From: Flavobacterium aquicola
GTDB lineage: Bacteria > Bacteroidota > Bacteroidia > Flavobacteriales > Flavobacteriaceae
Length of the DNA stretch: 64,000 nucleotides
Assembly (NCBI RefSeq): GCF_003385115.1
Contig: NZ_QUNI01000006.1
Span: 70,986 to 134,985 of the forward strand
Reading direction: 5' to 3'
A program made the translations under genes and the position numbers. A model generated the notes under the pieces. It was not told the DNA's origin and searched no databases. It was given only the letters and a program-made list of their open reading frames with translations. Of the stretch, positions 8,807 to 17,568 are shown one piece after another; the first letter of the stretch is position 1; every line of letters starts with the position of its first letter.

Positions 8807-10065
8807 CTAAAATAAACCACCAATACCAATAAATAAATCAAGTTATCCAAAACTTGAGCTATTAAAACCCCTTGAATTCCAAAAAAATGAATTAAATAAT
8901 TACTTAAAAAATACAAAACTGCAAGCGAAGCAATTTCGAAAATGATAAAGGCTACAGTCAATTTCTTAGCAAAAAACTGGTAGCCCAAAATTAAAAAAGC
9001 AACCTTTAAAATATCTCCTATTAATTGCCAAAAAAACATAGATGCTACAGGTAAAAAATCTTTTGTAAAAAGCAATTCGACTATAAAAAAACGCAAGCTA
9101 TAAATTAGAGTAAGACCTAATATAAATAATGGCAGAATACTTTTGTAGTAACTCCAGAAAACGGCTTTTGTTTCATTCTCATTTTTAGCACTAGCCAATT
9201 TTGGTAAAAAATACACTGACAAAATAGTCCCTGCAAACAGCATATAATAAGATGAAATTCTGGTCATTGTTTCCCAATAACCAGCTTGATCAATTCCTAC
9301 AATCGCAATTACATTTTTTCGGATGGCCAAAAAAACCAATGGTCCAAATATCGAAGAAACTAATGCCATCAAAGAATAGGAAGAAAGATTTTTTATAATC
9401 TGAAAGTCAAAAAAGCGTAGCCTAATAGCTTGTAAAAAAGGAACTTCTTTATTAAAAAAATAAAAACTCACTAAAAACAATAGAGCTGGCGATACAACAA
9501 TAGCGAGCAAAGCTCCAAGTGTTTTGTAATTCCAAATCAAAATCAATGACAATAACAAACCAATTACGTTTCCTATAATGGTAATCCAAATCACTTTTTT
9601 GAATTTCCCCATTCCATTGATAACTGCAACAAAATACAACGAAACTGCATACCAAGGCAAAGTCAGTGCTAACACTTTAAAAACAAACGAATAATTATAA
9701 TTTGCTCCAAAGATTTGATTGCTCCAATAGATTGCAAAAAAAAACAAAATACCGCATAAGACTATTCCAACTAACAACAAACTGATAAAAACTGTTGCTA
9801 TAATTTTCTGAAAGTTACTTTTATCATTTTTAGATTCTACAACATATTTTACAATTCCATTTTGAAAACCCAAAGTTGAAATACTTTCCAGTGAAGTCAT
9901 AAAATTGCGTAGATTTCCTACCAAAGCCATTCCGCTGGGACCTACAAAAACAGCCAATAACTTAGAAGTAACAAGACCAACCCCAATTTTCAGGATCACA
10001 CTCAAACTGTTTAAAGAAGAAATTTTAAACAATTGAGTCTGGATTATATTTTTCACAAACTTCAA
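8791..10065 (-). CDS. Wzx-type flippase (O-antigen/polysaccharide translocase)
   Basis: A 424-residue polytopic membrane protein with roughly 12 hydrophobic segments spread over its whole length, as in the MVF/MOP superfamily. The start FKISSLNSLSVILKIGVGLVTSKLLAVFVGPSGMALVGNLRNF resembles O-antigen translocases of the WzxE kind. It would flip undecaprenyl-linked repeat units across the inner membrane. Its start lies 1 bp after the stop of the aminotransferase gene, indicating one operon. The last codons overlap the sorting-domain remnant, so the native C-terminus may have been altered by the event that left the remnant. Confidence 0.85.
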   Translation of the reverse strand: MKFVKNIIQTQLFKISSLNSLSVILKIGVGLVTSKLLAVFVGPSGMALVGNLRNFMTSLESISTLGFQNGIVKYVVESKNDKSNFQKIIATVFISLLLVGIVLCGILFFFAIYWSNQIFGANYNYSFVFKVLALTLPWYAVSLYFVAVINGMGKFKKVIWITIIGNVIGLLLSLILIWNYKTLGALLAIVVSPALLFLVSFYFFNKEVPFLQAIRLRFFDFQIIKNLSSYSLMALVSSIFGPLVFLAIRKNVIAIVGIDQAGYWETMTRISSYYMLFAGTILSVYFLPKLASAKNENETKAVFWSYYKSILPLFILGLTLIYSLRFFIVELLFTKDFLPVASMFFWQLIGDILKVAFLILGYQFFAKKLTVAFIIFEIASLAVLYFLSNYLIHFFGIQGVLIAQVLDNLIYLLVLVVYFRKYLF

Positions 10066-10066
10066 T

Positions 10067-11167
10067 TCAATATTTATTTAAAACTTTAACAACGTAATCC
10101 ACCTCATCCATTGTCATGACAGGGCTAATAGGCAAACTCAGCACTTCCCGATGAATCTTCTCTGTAATAGGAAAAGATAAATCATTCCAATATTCAAAAG
10201 CCTTCTGCTTATGTGGCGGAATCGGATAATGAATCATCGTTTCAATGCTGTTTTCCATCAAATAATGCTGCAGATCACCTCTGTCTTTTGTTCGAATAAC
10301 AAACAGATGAAAAACATGGTTTTTCGATAAATCCCAAAATGGCAAAATTATTTTATCGCTTTTAATTTCAGATATGTAACGTTTAGCAATTACTCTTCGA
10401 CGTTCATTATCTGCATCTAAATTAGGTAATTTTAAGTTCAGAAAAGAAGCCTGCAGTTCGTCCAGTCTCGAGTTAACACCAATAAAATCATTATGATATT
10501 TGGTTTCCGAACCATAATTCCGTAGAGCAATAATAACTTTGGCTAAGTCAGAATCATCAGTAACAACTGCTCCGCCATCTCCAAGCGCACCGAGGTTTTT
10601 TCCTGGATAAAAGCTATGCGCTACGCTTGATTGCTGATTTTTGACTGCTGATTTTTGATTGCTGATTGCCCCATGTGACTGAGCGGCATCTTCAACAACC
10701 AATAAATCATTTTCAGTAGCAATTTTGTTTATTTTATCCATTTCCGCCAGTTGCCCATAGAGATGCACAGCCAGAATGGCTTTGGTTTTTGGAGTTACTT
10801 TTCTTTGAATTAAACTAGAGTCAATATTGTAGGTTTCTAATTTTGGCTCTACTAAAACAGGTACTAAATCAGCCTGCAAAACAGCGAGAATACTGGCAAT
10901 ATAAGTATTGGCAGGCACGATAACTTCGTCGCCTTTTTGCAATTTACCAAGCTGTATGTAGCCTTTAAAAATCAGCACTAAAGCATCTAATCCATTCCCA
11001 ACACCAATGCAATGTCTGGTCCCGCAATAATTAGCAAAATTGGTTTCAAACTCTTGAACTTCTTTTCCTAAAATATACCAGCCCGAATCCAATACCGATT
11101 TCAATTTTTCCTGAAAAGCGGTTTCATAAGCCTGATTTATTTTTTTTAAGTCTAAAAATTTGATCAT
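10067..11167 (-). CDS. DegT/DnrJ/EryC1 (FdtB/QdtB-like) sugar aminotransferase
   Basis: A 366-residue PLP enzyme. It has N-terminal [11 protein letters not shown], the cofactor-phosphate region [20 protein letters not shown] with the PLP-ring aspartate (about residue 160), and the lysine that forms the Schiff base in [14 protein letters not shown] (about residue 188). Family members transaminate 3- or 4-keto sugars of dTDP/UDP-hexoses. With the FdtA-like ketoisomerase at 6117 this fits dTDP-3-amino-3,6-dideoxyhexose synthesis. The loop just before the catalytic lysine ([18 protein letters not shown]) is encoded by a short-word DNA repeat instead of the usual YKGK-type sequence. It overlaps the upstream acyltransferase by 4 bp. 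Confidence 0.88.
   Translation of the reverse strand: MIKFLDLKKINQAYETAFQEKLKSVLDSGWYILGKEVQEFETNFANYCGTRHCIGVGNGLDALVLIFKGYIQLGKLQKGDEVIVPANTYIASILAVLQADLVPVLVEPKLETYNIDSSLIQRKVTPKTKAILAVHLYGQLAEMDKINKIATENDLLVVEDAAQSHGAISNQKSAVKNQQSSVAHSFYPGKNLGALGDGGAVVTDDSDLAKVIIALRNYGSETKYHNDFIGVNSRLDELQASFLNLKLPNLDADNERRRVIAKRYISEIKSDKIILPFWDLSKNHVFHLFVIRTKDRGDLQHYLMENSIETMIHYPIPPHKQKAFEYWNDLSFPITEKIHREVLSLPISPVMTMDEVDYVVKVLNKY
10633..10674. repeat. Short-word tandem repeat inside a coding sequence
   Basis: Two and a half copies of a roughly 14-base word (tgctgatttttgac / tgctgatttttgat / tgctgattgcc) lie within the aminotransferase gene and encode its [13 protein letters not shown] stretch. Such words otherwise occur between genes in this window. 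The reading frame is preserved although 14 is not a multiple of three. Confidence 0.65.
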
Positions 11168-12141
11168 TTTAATACATTTTCAAGTTTAGAAAAATGAACT
11201 GTGTCTACCTCATAAAAATCATGAACAATAGTATTGGCTCCGAAACTTTCTTTCCAATATGACAATCCGTTGTTAAGTATTTTTCCATTACTTTCATTAG
11301 ATATTCCAAAATCAAAAAATCGTTTATGAGCAAATACATTTTTTATCAAATGATCATACAGAAAATCTAAACTCCCTAAATTTTCGTTCTCTTCATATTT
11401 TGAAATATACTGACAGTGAGCCACATTTTCAGATTCAAAAATGGTTGTTCCTGCTACAATCTCATTATTAAAATACACATTGAACTGCCTTATATTTTTA
11501 TCAAAACGCTTTTTTAACAATTGAATTTCAGCCAGAGTATGAACGGGTTCTGCATTATGTCTTAATTGTAAATTGGGAATTAAAATCTGATTCCAGAACG
11601 GTTCAAAATTATTTTCTTCTTTAATTACTAAACCATTACCAATTGCTTTTTGAACACCCCGCTTTCTTAATATTGAAAATTGAAATGGTTTTGATAAATC
11701 AATTACTGCCAATGTATCTCTTCTAATTAATCTGGCATCCGCCAAAAACAGGGCATAACTCAACTCTTCGGCTGGTTTATTATGATAGATCGACGGAAAT
11801 GTTTTGATCTGAATTTTGGTGATTTTATTTTCCCATAAATAAAACAATATAGCTTTAAAAACAGCAATTACAGAAGCTAACTTCAAACTCTCTCCATAAA
11901 CCAGCCCTCCATATGTCAAGCCTTGATGAGAATAAACAGTCTCTCCTGCTCTATTCACGGGCAAAATAGCAACCAGCTTTTCACCTTCAAAAATCATTAT
12001 CGAAAAATCTTCAAATCGGTCTTTGTGATACTCAATGAAATCACGATGAAACAAAAACGTAGCATTTTTGGCATGGCTCACAAAAGTATTCCAGCTTTCA
12101 TAATCACTTTCCTGATATCGTTTTACATTATAATCTTTCAC
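11164..12141 (-). CDS. FemAB/GNAT-like acyltransferase of the polysaccharide cluster
   Basis: A 325-residue cytosolic protein. N-terminal [26 protein letters not shown] and [10 protein letters not shown] resemble FemAB-type or double-GNAT acyltransferases found beside sugar aminotransferases in Bacteroidota. The second half has [41 protein letters not shown] and [28 protein letters not shown], a typical GNAT-fold end. It is the first gene of the block acyltransferase, aminotransferase, flippase. By context it may N-acylate the amino sugar, taking the place of the left-handed beta-helix FdtC/QdtC enzyme, which is absent here. That role is inference. Confidence 0.65.
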   Translation of the reverse strand: MKDYNVKRYQESDYESWNTFVSHAKNATFLFHRDFIEYHKDRFEDFSIMIFEGEKLVAILPVNRAGETVYSHQGLTYGGLVYGESLKLASVIAVFKAILFYLWENKITKIQIKTFPSIYHNKPAEELSYALFLADARLIRRDTLAVIDLSKPFQFSILRKRGVQKAIGNGLVIKEENNFEPFWNQILIPNLQLRHNAEPVHTLAEIQLLKKRFDKNIRQFNVYFNNEIVAGTTIFESENVAHCQYISKYEENENLGSLDFLYDHLIKNVFAHKRFFDFGISNESNGKILNNGLSYWKESFGANTIVHDFYEVDTVHFSKLENVLK

Positions 12142-12265
12142 AATTGAGTATTAGAGAGTGGAAAAGTACACAATTAAGCTAATATTCCAGATAGGAATTG
12201 CAAAAAACATACAGCTTAAAGATTCACAGAGAAAACACAAAGAATGCCAAAAATCAAATGATTTT

Positions 12266-12868
12266 TTATTTGTGTTCCAATGGAGCAAGATGCCATTTGT
12301 ATTTTACAGCCAGCAGACGGATGACAATAATTATGGATGAAGTTGCCAAATACAAAACATCATTTTCCACATTCATTTTTCGGAGGGCAAAAAATAGTAT
12401 TCCGCCAATTATACAGATAGTTGCGTAGACTTCTCTGCGAAAAATAACTGGAATTTCGACACACAAAATATCACGAGTAACACCTCCAAAGCAAGCGGTC
12501 ATAGTTCCAAGAGCAATGCAGATTACGGGATGAAGATGATAATCAATCCCTTTTTGGATTCCGATTAACGTAAAAACTCCTAATCCGATGGTGTCAAATA
12601 AAGCTAAAGAGGTACGAAGTCTGTCTAATTTTTTCCTGAATATAATTGCTAAAATAAATCCCCAAACAATTACATACACATAAGTTGGATCCTGCATCCA
12701 GCCTACCGGTGTACGCCCGATCATGACATCACGCAGGGTTCCGCCCCCGACTGCAGTTACAAACGCGATGATAAAAACACCGAACGGATCCAGTTTTTTG
12801 CTCATTGCCGTTAATGCGCCAGACATTGCAAAAGCCATAGTTCCTATAATGTCGAGTAAATGAAACAT
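12266..12868 (-). CDS. TRIC-type / UPF0126 family membrane protein
   Basis: A 200-residue integral membrane protein with seven predicted helices made of two related halves. Each half carries the family glycine signature: AVGGGTLRDVMIGRTP in the first and ACFGGVTRDILCVEIP in the second. Prokaryotic TRIC/YicG/YadS proteins are trimeric cation channels or have been proposed as glycine transporters. Its start at 12868 is divergent from the TrmH-family gene. It stands alone, about 125 bp downstream of the start of the acyltransferase gene. Confidence 0.88.
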   Translation of the reverse strand: MFHLLDIIGTMAFAMSGALTAMSKKLDPFGVFIIAFVTAVGGGTLRDVMIGRTPVGWMQDPTYVYVIVWGFILAIIFRKKLDRLRTSLALFDTIGLGVFTLIGIQKGIDYHLHPVICIALGTMTACFGGVTRDILCVEIPVIFRREVYATICIIGGILFFALRKMNVENDVLYLATSSIIIVIRLLAVKYKWHLAPLEHK

Positions 12869-13015
12869 TGAGATTTTTAAATTTAGACTGCAGATTTTAT
12901 ATTGCAGATTGCTGTTAGAATTTCAAAATTAAATAAAAAAGGACTTATATTGATTATTTTAAGAATTTAAAAAATGGTAGTACCTTAGCACCATAGAAAC
13001 TAATCTCCTACAGAC

Positions 13016-13801
13016 TTGAAACAAATCACTTCCATTCAAAATCCTTTTATAAAATCCCTAGCGTTACTGCAAGAAAAAGCTAAAGCGCGTAAACAGTCGG
13101 GAACATTTTTGATTGAAGGGAAAAGAGAGATTTCACTGGCTTTGAAAGGCGGATACACAATAGAAACGGTTTTGTTTTTACCTGAAGTGTGTTCAGAAAC
13201 TGAAAGCCGAAAGTTATCAAATAATGCCGAACTGATAGAAATCAACAAAGAAGTCTATCAAAAACTAGCATATAGAGATACTACCGAAGGGATTTTGGCT
13301 ATTGCCAAAGCCAAATCAATGCAATTATCAGATTTACAATTATCCGAAAATCCGCTGATTCTTATCGCCGAAGCTCCTGAAAAACCAGGAAATATTGGAG
13401 CTTTACTACGAACTGCAGATGCTGCAAATCTTGACGCTGTGATTATCGCTAATCCAAAAAGTGATTTGTACAATCCTAATGTTGTCCGTTCAAGTGTTGG
13501 CTGTTTGTTTACCAATCAGATTGCAACGGGAACTACTTCCGAAATTATTGCTTTTTTGAAAGAGCGAAACATTAATTTTTATTGCGCCACGCTTCAGAAC
13601 TCTACTTCCTATCATACCCAAGATTATACTTCGCCAACAGCATTAGTTGTTGGAACCGAAGCCACAGGCCTTACGCAGGAATGGCGTAATGCGGCAACTC
13701 AAAATATTATTATCCCGATGCAGGGTGAAATTGACAGTATGAATGTATCAGTAGCGGCCGCTATTTTGATATTTGAAGCGAAAAGACAGAGAGGATTTTA
13801 G
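13016..13801 (+). CDS. TrmH/SpoU-family RNA 2'-O-methyltransferase
   Basis: A 261-residue SPOUT methyltransferase. The N-terminal substrate-binding part (ITSIQNPFIKSLALLQEKAKARKQSGTFLIEGKRE) is typical of 23S rRNA/tRNA TrmH-like enzymes. The three SpoU motifs are present: motif 1 in PEKPGNIGALLRTADA (about 122-137), motif 2 in LVVGTEATGL (about 211) and motif 3 in DSMNVSVAAAILIFEAKRQ near the C-terminus. The start codon is TTG at 13016; no in-frame ATG gives the conserved N-terminus. The exact RNA site methylated cannot be told. Confidence 0.87.
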   Translation: MKQITSIQNPFIKSLALLQEKAKARKQSGTFLIEGKREISLALKGGYTIETVLFLPEVCSETESRKLSNNAELIEINKEVYQKLAYRDTTEGILAIAKAKSMQLSDLQLSENPLILIAEAPEKPGNIGALLRTADAANLDAVIIANPKSDLYNPNVVRSSVGCLFTNQIATGTTSEIIAFLKERNINFYCATLQNSTSYHTQDYTSPTALVVGTEATGLTQEWRNAATQNIIIPMQGEIDSMNVSVAAAILIFEAKRQRGF

Positions 13802-13906
13802 ACAGCTGTTTTTCGATTCTTTCTAACAATTACTTATTATTTACAAATGATACGTCACATTAGTTTTAAAAAAAACTAATAAAAAATTTTCATTTCAATT
13901 TATTTT

Positions 13907-13936
13907 ATTGATATATCAATTATATTTGTATCAAAT
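13907..13936. promoter_or_regulatory. marR promoter with two adjacent palindromes (probable autoregulatory operator)
   Basis: ATTGATATATCAAT (13907-13920) is a perfect 14-base palindrome. It is followed by TATATTTG (13921-13928), a Bacteroidota -7 box, which overlaps a second palindrome ATTTG-TAT-CAAAT (13924-13936). MarR proteins bind AT-rich palindromes that overlap their own promoters, so this fits an operator. The start codon is 14 bp downstream. Confidence 0.55.
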
Positions 13937-13949
13937 AATTTAAAAGCTA

Positions 13950-14378
13950 ATGGAAAAACTTAATGACATCATTTTTTATTCAATTGAAAAATCAATAAAA
14001 ACATATAGGCAGTTCGCTCAAAAGAACATCTCAAAAGCTGGTATTGAAATAACCATTGATCAGTGGCTTGTGCTAAAAACTATTGAAGAAGATAATTCCA
14101 TATCACAAAAAGATATTGCTACTAAAACTTTTAAAGATGTTGCTTCAATTACCAGAATTATTGAATTATTAGTGCAGAAAGGCTATCTGTCTAGAAATTT
14201 AAAGTCACAGGACCGAAGGAGATTTGATTTGACTTTAACAAAAGAAGGGAATACTATTATTGACAAAATGCAGCCCTACATTCAAATCAACAGAACTCAA
14301 GCATTGAAAAACATAACCGACGAAGAAATAAAGAATCTTCATTCGATTCTTTCCAGAATAACCGCAAACATCAGTTAA
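13950..14378 (+). CDS. MarR-family transcriptional regulator
   Basis: A 142-residue winged-helix protein. It has the family order of an N-terminal dimerisation helix, HTH (ITIDQWLVLKTIEEDNSISQKDIATKTFKDVASITRIIELLVQKGYLSR, about residues 34-82), the wing with the conserved DRRRFDLTLTKEG (about 87-99) and a C-terminal helix. It is followed after 12 bp by a secreted S41 peptidase, so the two form an operon. Two palindromes over its promoter suggest autorepression. Ligand unknown. Confidence 0.88.
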   Translation: MEKLNDIIFYSIEKSIKTYRQFAQKNISKAGIEITIDQWLVLKTIEEDNSISQKDIATKTFKDVASITRIIELLVQKGYLSRNLKSQDRRRFDLTLTKEGNTIIDKMQPYIQINRTQALKNITDEEIKNLHSILSRITANIS

Positions 14379-14390
14379 ATCATAAAAAAA

Positions 14391-15728
14391 ATGAAACAAA
14401 AAACTCTATTAATTATTCTTTATTCTCTGTTATTGATTCCAATAAAAATAGCAGCACAATCTCCAGAGGATAAAAAGACGAAACCATATACGGTAACAAA
14501 AACAGAACAATTGCAAGTTATCGATTCCATCAATTTACTATTGAACAAAAAATACATCTTTCTAGAAACTGCCAAAAAAATGGGAGACTTTATTTTATCA
14601 AATTTCAAAAATGGCTCTTATTCTACTATTACAGATCCAGTTTTATTTGCTGAAAGATTAACAGCAGATCTGCTGGTCATAAGTAACGATAAACACATAC
14701 GAGTTCAGTATAATCCTTCGTACATAAAAGAAACAAGAGAGAACGATAAAAATGCAGATCATGAAGAATACCCAGCATCTGTTATAGAACAATTAAAAAA
14801 AAGCAATTACGGATTTAAGGAAGTCAAAATACTTGAAGGGAATATAGGTTATCTGGATTTGCGAAGCTTTGAAGAAACTTCTTTTGGAGGCAAAACTGCA
14901 GTTGCAGCTATGAATTTCCTTTCTAACACTAATGCCTTAATTATTGATTTAAGAAAAAATGGAGGAGGTTCTCCAGCCATGGTCCAGCTGATTACCAGTT
15001 ATCTTTTTGATTCGGAACCCGTCTATTTAAACAATATATATTACAGACAGACTGACACAAATGAACAATATTGGACTTTGCCTTATGTAAGCGGCGAACG
15101 TATACCAAACGCAGATATTTATATTTTAACCAGTACGAGCACATTTTCTGCCGCCGAAGAATTTACTTATAATCTAAAAAACCTGCATCGCGCCACCGTT
15201 ATAGGCGAGATTACTGGAGGCGGTGCAAATCCTGGCGAAAATAATATAGCAACAGACCAATTTACAGTCTGGATACCAACCGGAAGAGCAATAAATCCAA
15301 TAACTAAAACGAATTGGGAAGGAACAGGCGTACAGCCAGACATACAAGTTCCAGCAAGCGATGCTTTGTATACTGCACAAGTAAAAGCATTAGAAAAGTT
15401 AGCAGCAAAAGACGCTGAAAATCCAAATAAAATCTATCCATGGCTGCTGACTTCATTAAAAGTAAAACAAAATCCTATAACATTAAAACCAAAGGAATCT
15501 GAAAGTTATATGGGAAAATTTGGTTCTAAAAATATAACTTATGAAAACGGAGATTTATTTTATCAGCTAAATACTGTCCAGAAAGTCAAAATGGTGCCAA
15601 TTGAAAAAGATCTTTTTGATTTAGAGGATACTATGTTAAGAGTAGAATTTAAAAAAGTAAATGGTAAAATAGCAAGCATAACCGTCCATAATGTCAACGG
15701 AAATGCAAAAAACTATCAAAAGAATTAA
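14391..15728 (+). CDS. Secreted S41-family (C-terminal processing-like) peptidase
   Basis: A 445-residue protein with a signal peptide (MKQKTLLIILYSLLLIPIKIAAQ). The IRBP-like N-terminal helical region leads to the S41 core: IIDLRKNGGGSPAMVQLITSYLF (about residue 184) and the nucleophile region STSTFSAAEEFTYNL (about 246-260) followed by GEITGGGANPG. The C-terminal 100 residues are a small beta domain. Such proteins in Bacteroidota are periplasmic or outer-membrane-attached hydrolases. No PDZ domain is evident. It is probably co-transcribed with the MarR gene just upstream and controlled by it. Confidence 0.85.
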   Translation: MKQKTLLIILYSLLLIPIKIAAQSPEDKKTKPYTVTKTEQLQVIDSINLLLNKKYIFLETAKKMGDFILSNFKNGSYSTITDPVLFAERLTADLLVISNDKHIRVQYNPSYIKETRENDKNADHEEYPASVIEQLKKSNYGFKEVKILEGNIGYLDLRSFEETSFGGKTAVAAMNFLSNTNALIIDLRKNGGGSPAMVQLITSYLFDSEPVYLNNIYYRQTDTNEQYWTLPYVSGERIPNADIYILTSTSTFSAAEEFTYNLKNLHRATVIGEITGGGANPGENNIATDQFTVWIPTGRAINPITKTNWEGTGVQPDIQVPASDALYTAQVKALEKLAAKDAENPNKIYPWLLTSLKVKQNPITLKPKESESYMGKFGSKNITYENGDLFYQLNTVQKVKMVPIEKDLFDLEDTMLRVEFKKVNGKIASITVHNVNGNAKNYQKN

Positions 15729-15821
15729 TAGTCAGAAACTACATGAAAGAAAAATGCAGATTACAAAATTAAATTTTTTAACTTACAGATTTAAAAATTA
15801 AAATAATTAAGTTGAACAAAT

Positions 15822-17369
15822 ATGAAAAAAATCAGCATTTTCCTTGTAGTGCTTCTTTCATTTGGTAATTCTTTTGCTCAGATTACAGAACAGGAAGTAG
15901 ACAATTTAGTCAGCCGAACCTTAACCGCATTCAACGTTCCTGGAATTGCAGTAGCAATTGTAAAAGACGGAAAAGTGATATTGGCAAAAGGCTACGGAGT
16001 AAAATCAATCTTAACCAACGAAAAGGTAGATGCAAATACGCTCTATGGGATTGCGTCCAACAGCAAAGCTTTTACAAGTACAGCTCTCGCAATCTTAATT
16101 GATGAAGGCAAACTAAAATGGGATGATAAAGTCATTACTTATCTGCCAAATTTCAAGATGTACAATGATTATGTGACCAATGAATTTACCATCCGCGATT
16201 TACTGACTCATAGAAGCGGTTTGGGGCTTGGAGCAGGTGATTTGATGATTTGGCCTGACGGAAGCAATTTTACGGCACAGGACATCATAGGAAATTTACA
16301 ATATTTGAAACCAGTATCAGGTTTTAGAACAAAATTTGATTATGACAATTTACTGTACATGGTAGCTGGTGAAGTTGTTCATAAAGTAAGCGGTATGAGC
16401 TGGTGTGATTTTGTCGAAAGCCGAATTATGAAACCACTAGAAATGAAAAACAGCGCCGCATCTTTTGTCCGATTGAAAGACACCAGCAATGTTATTGTCC
16501 CTCATGTACCCGTTGACGGAAAGCTAAAAGTAATCTCCAGATACAAAAATCAAATATTGGATGCAGCGGGAGGAATTTACTCAAGCGTAAACGATATGAG
16601 CAAATGGATGATTACGCAATTGAATAATGGAAAATACGGAACCGAAAACAAACAATTATTTTCTGAGAAAGAACGCAATGAAATGTGGACGCCGCAAACC
16701 ATACTTCCCTCAGCCACAAGACCACCATACAACACCCATTTCTCTTCTTACGGATTGGGCTGGTTTTTGAGTGATGTAAAAGGATACAAACAAGTGACTC
16801 ACACGGGAGGATTGGAAGGAATTGTAACTCAAGTTACTCTTATTCCTGAATTGAATTTAGGAATTGTAGTCTTGACGAACCAGCAGTCGGGCGCTGCTTT
16901 TACTGCAATAACTAACACAATCAAAGACAGCTATCTAGGAATCAAATCGGAGGATTATGTTGCCATGTACAGAAAATGGGAAAAAGAAGGCGAGGAAACT
17001 GGCGATAAAACCACCGAAGAAGTTTGGGCTCAGGTTGCCAAAAACAATAAAGACAAGATCAAAATTGACTTCAGTAATTATTTGGGAACCTACAAAGATG
17101 TATGGTTCGGCGAAGTAGTAATCAGCGAAAAGAAAGGAAAACTGCTTTTTGCCTCCAAACGATCCCCGCAGCTTGCAGGTGAACTGTTTCTTTATAAAGA
17201 CAAAAATCTGGTTGTAAAATGGAACAATGCATTTTTCCATGCAGATGCCCATCTGTTTTTTGAATTTGATGCCACAGGAAAAGCAATCGGTATCAAAATG
17301 AAACCGATTTCTGAGCTAACCGATTTTAGTTATGACTTTCAGGATTTGGATTTAAAGAAAATTAGATAA
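15822..17369 (+). CDS. Secreted serine hydrolase, beta-lactamase class C/PBP4*-like, with DUF3471-type C-terminal domain
   Basis: A 515-residue protein with a signal peptide (ISIFLVVLLSFGNSFAQ). The catalytic domain has S-x-x-K as SNSK in GIASNSKAFT (about residue 83-86), the Y-x-N triad YDN in FDYDNLLYMVAGE (about 176) and H-T-G in VTHTGGLEG (about 326). After about residue 410 a beta-rich domain resembling DUF3471 follows (YLGTYKDVWFGEVVIS). Family members are esterases, D-amino-acid peptidases or beta-lactamases, and sequence alone does not say which. It is monocistronic, with a hairpin terminator after the stop. Confidence 0.85.
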   Translation: MKKISIFLVVLLSFGNSFAQITEQEVDNLVSRTLTAFNVPGIAVAIVKDGKVILAKGYGVKSILTNEKVDANTLYGIASNSKAFTSTALAILIDEGKLKWDDKVITYLPNFKMYNDYVTNEFTIRDLLTHRSGLGLGAGDLMIWPDGSNFTAQDIIGNLQYLKPVSGFRTKFDYDNLLYMVAGEVVHKVSGMSWCDFVESRIMKPLEMKNSAASFVRLKDTSNVIVPHVPVDGKLKVISRYKNQILDAAGGIYSSVNDMSKWMITQLNNGKYGTENKQLFSEKERNEMWTPQTILPSATRPPYNTHFSSYGLGWFLSDVKGYKQVTHTGGLEGIVTQVTLIPELNLGIVVLTNQQSGAAFTAITNTIKDSYLGIKSEDYVAMYRKWEKEGEETGDKTTEEVWAQVAKNNKDKIKIDFSNYLGTYKDVWFGEVVISEKKGKLLFASKRSPQLAGELFLYKDKNLVVKWNNAFFHADAHLFFEFDATGKAIGIKMKPISELTDFSYDFQDLDLKKIR

Positions 17370-17394
17370 CTGAAACACAAATAGAAAACAGAAT

Positions 17395-17452
17395 ATAGAG
17401 AATAGACTTTAAAGAAATTCGAATAATTCTTTAATCTATTCTCTATTTTTTT
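17395..17452 (+). terminator. Hairpin terminator after the serine hydrolase gene
   Basis: The left arm atagagaatagactttaaagaa pairs with the right arm ttctttaatctattctctat (20 bp with a 2-base bulge), followed by six or more T residues. Confidence 0.75.
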
Positions 17453-17568
17453 ATTCTAATATCTAAAATCAAAAATCAAATTTATGCAGTTTAAATTCTA
17501 AAATCCCTCTTCTTACCCTTGCACAGCAGCTAAAATTTTCATATTTTTAAGAATTGAACCATGCCGTT

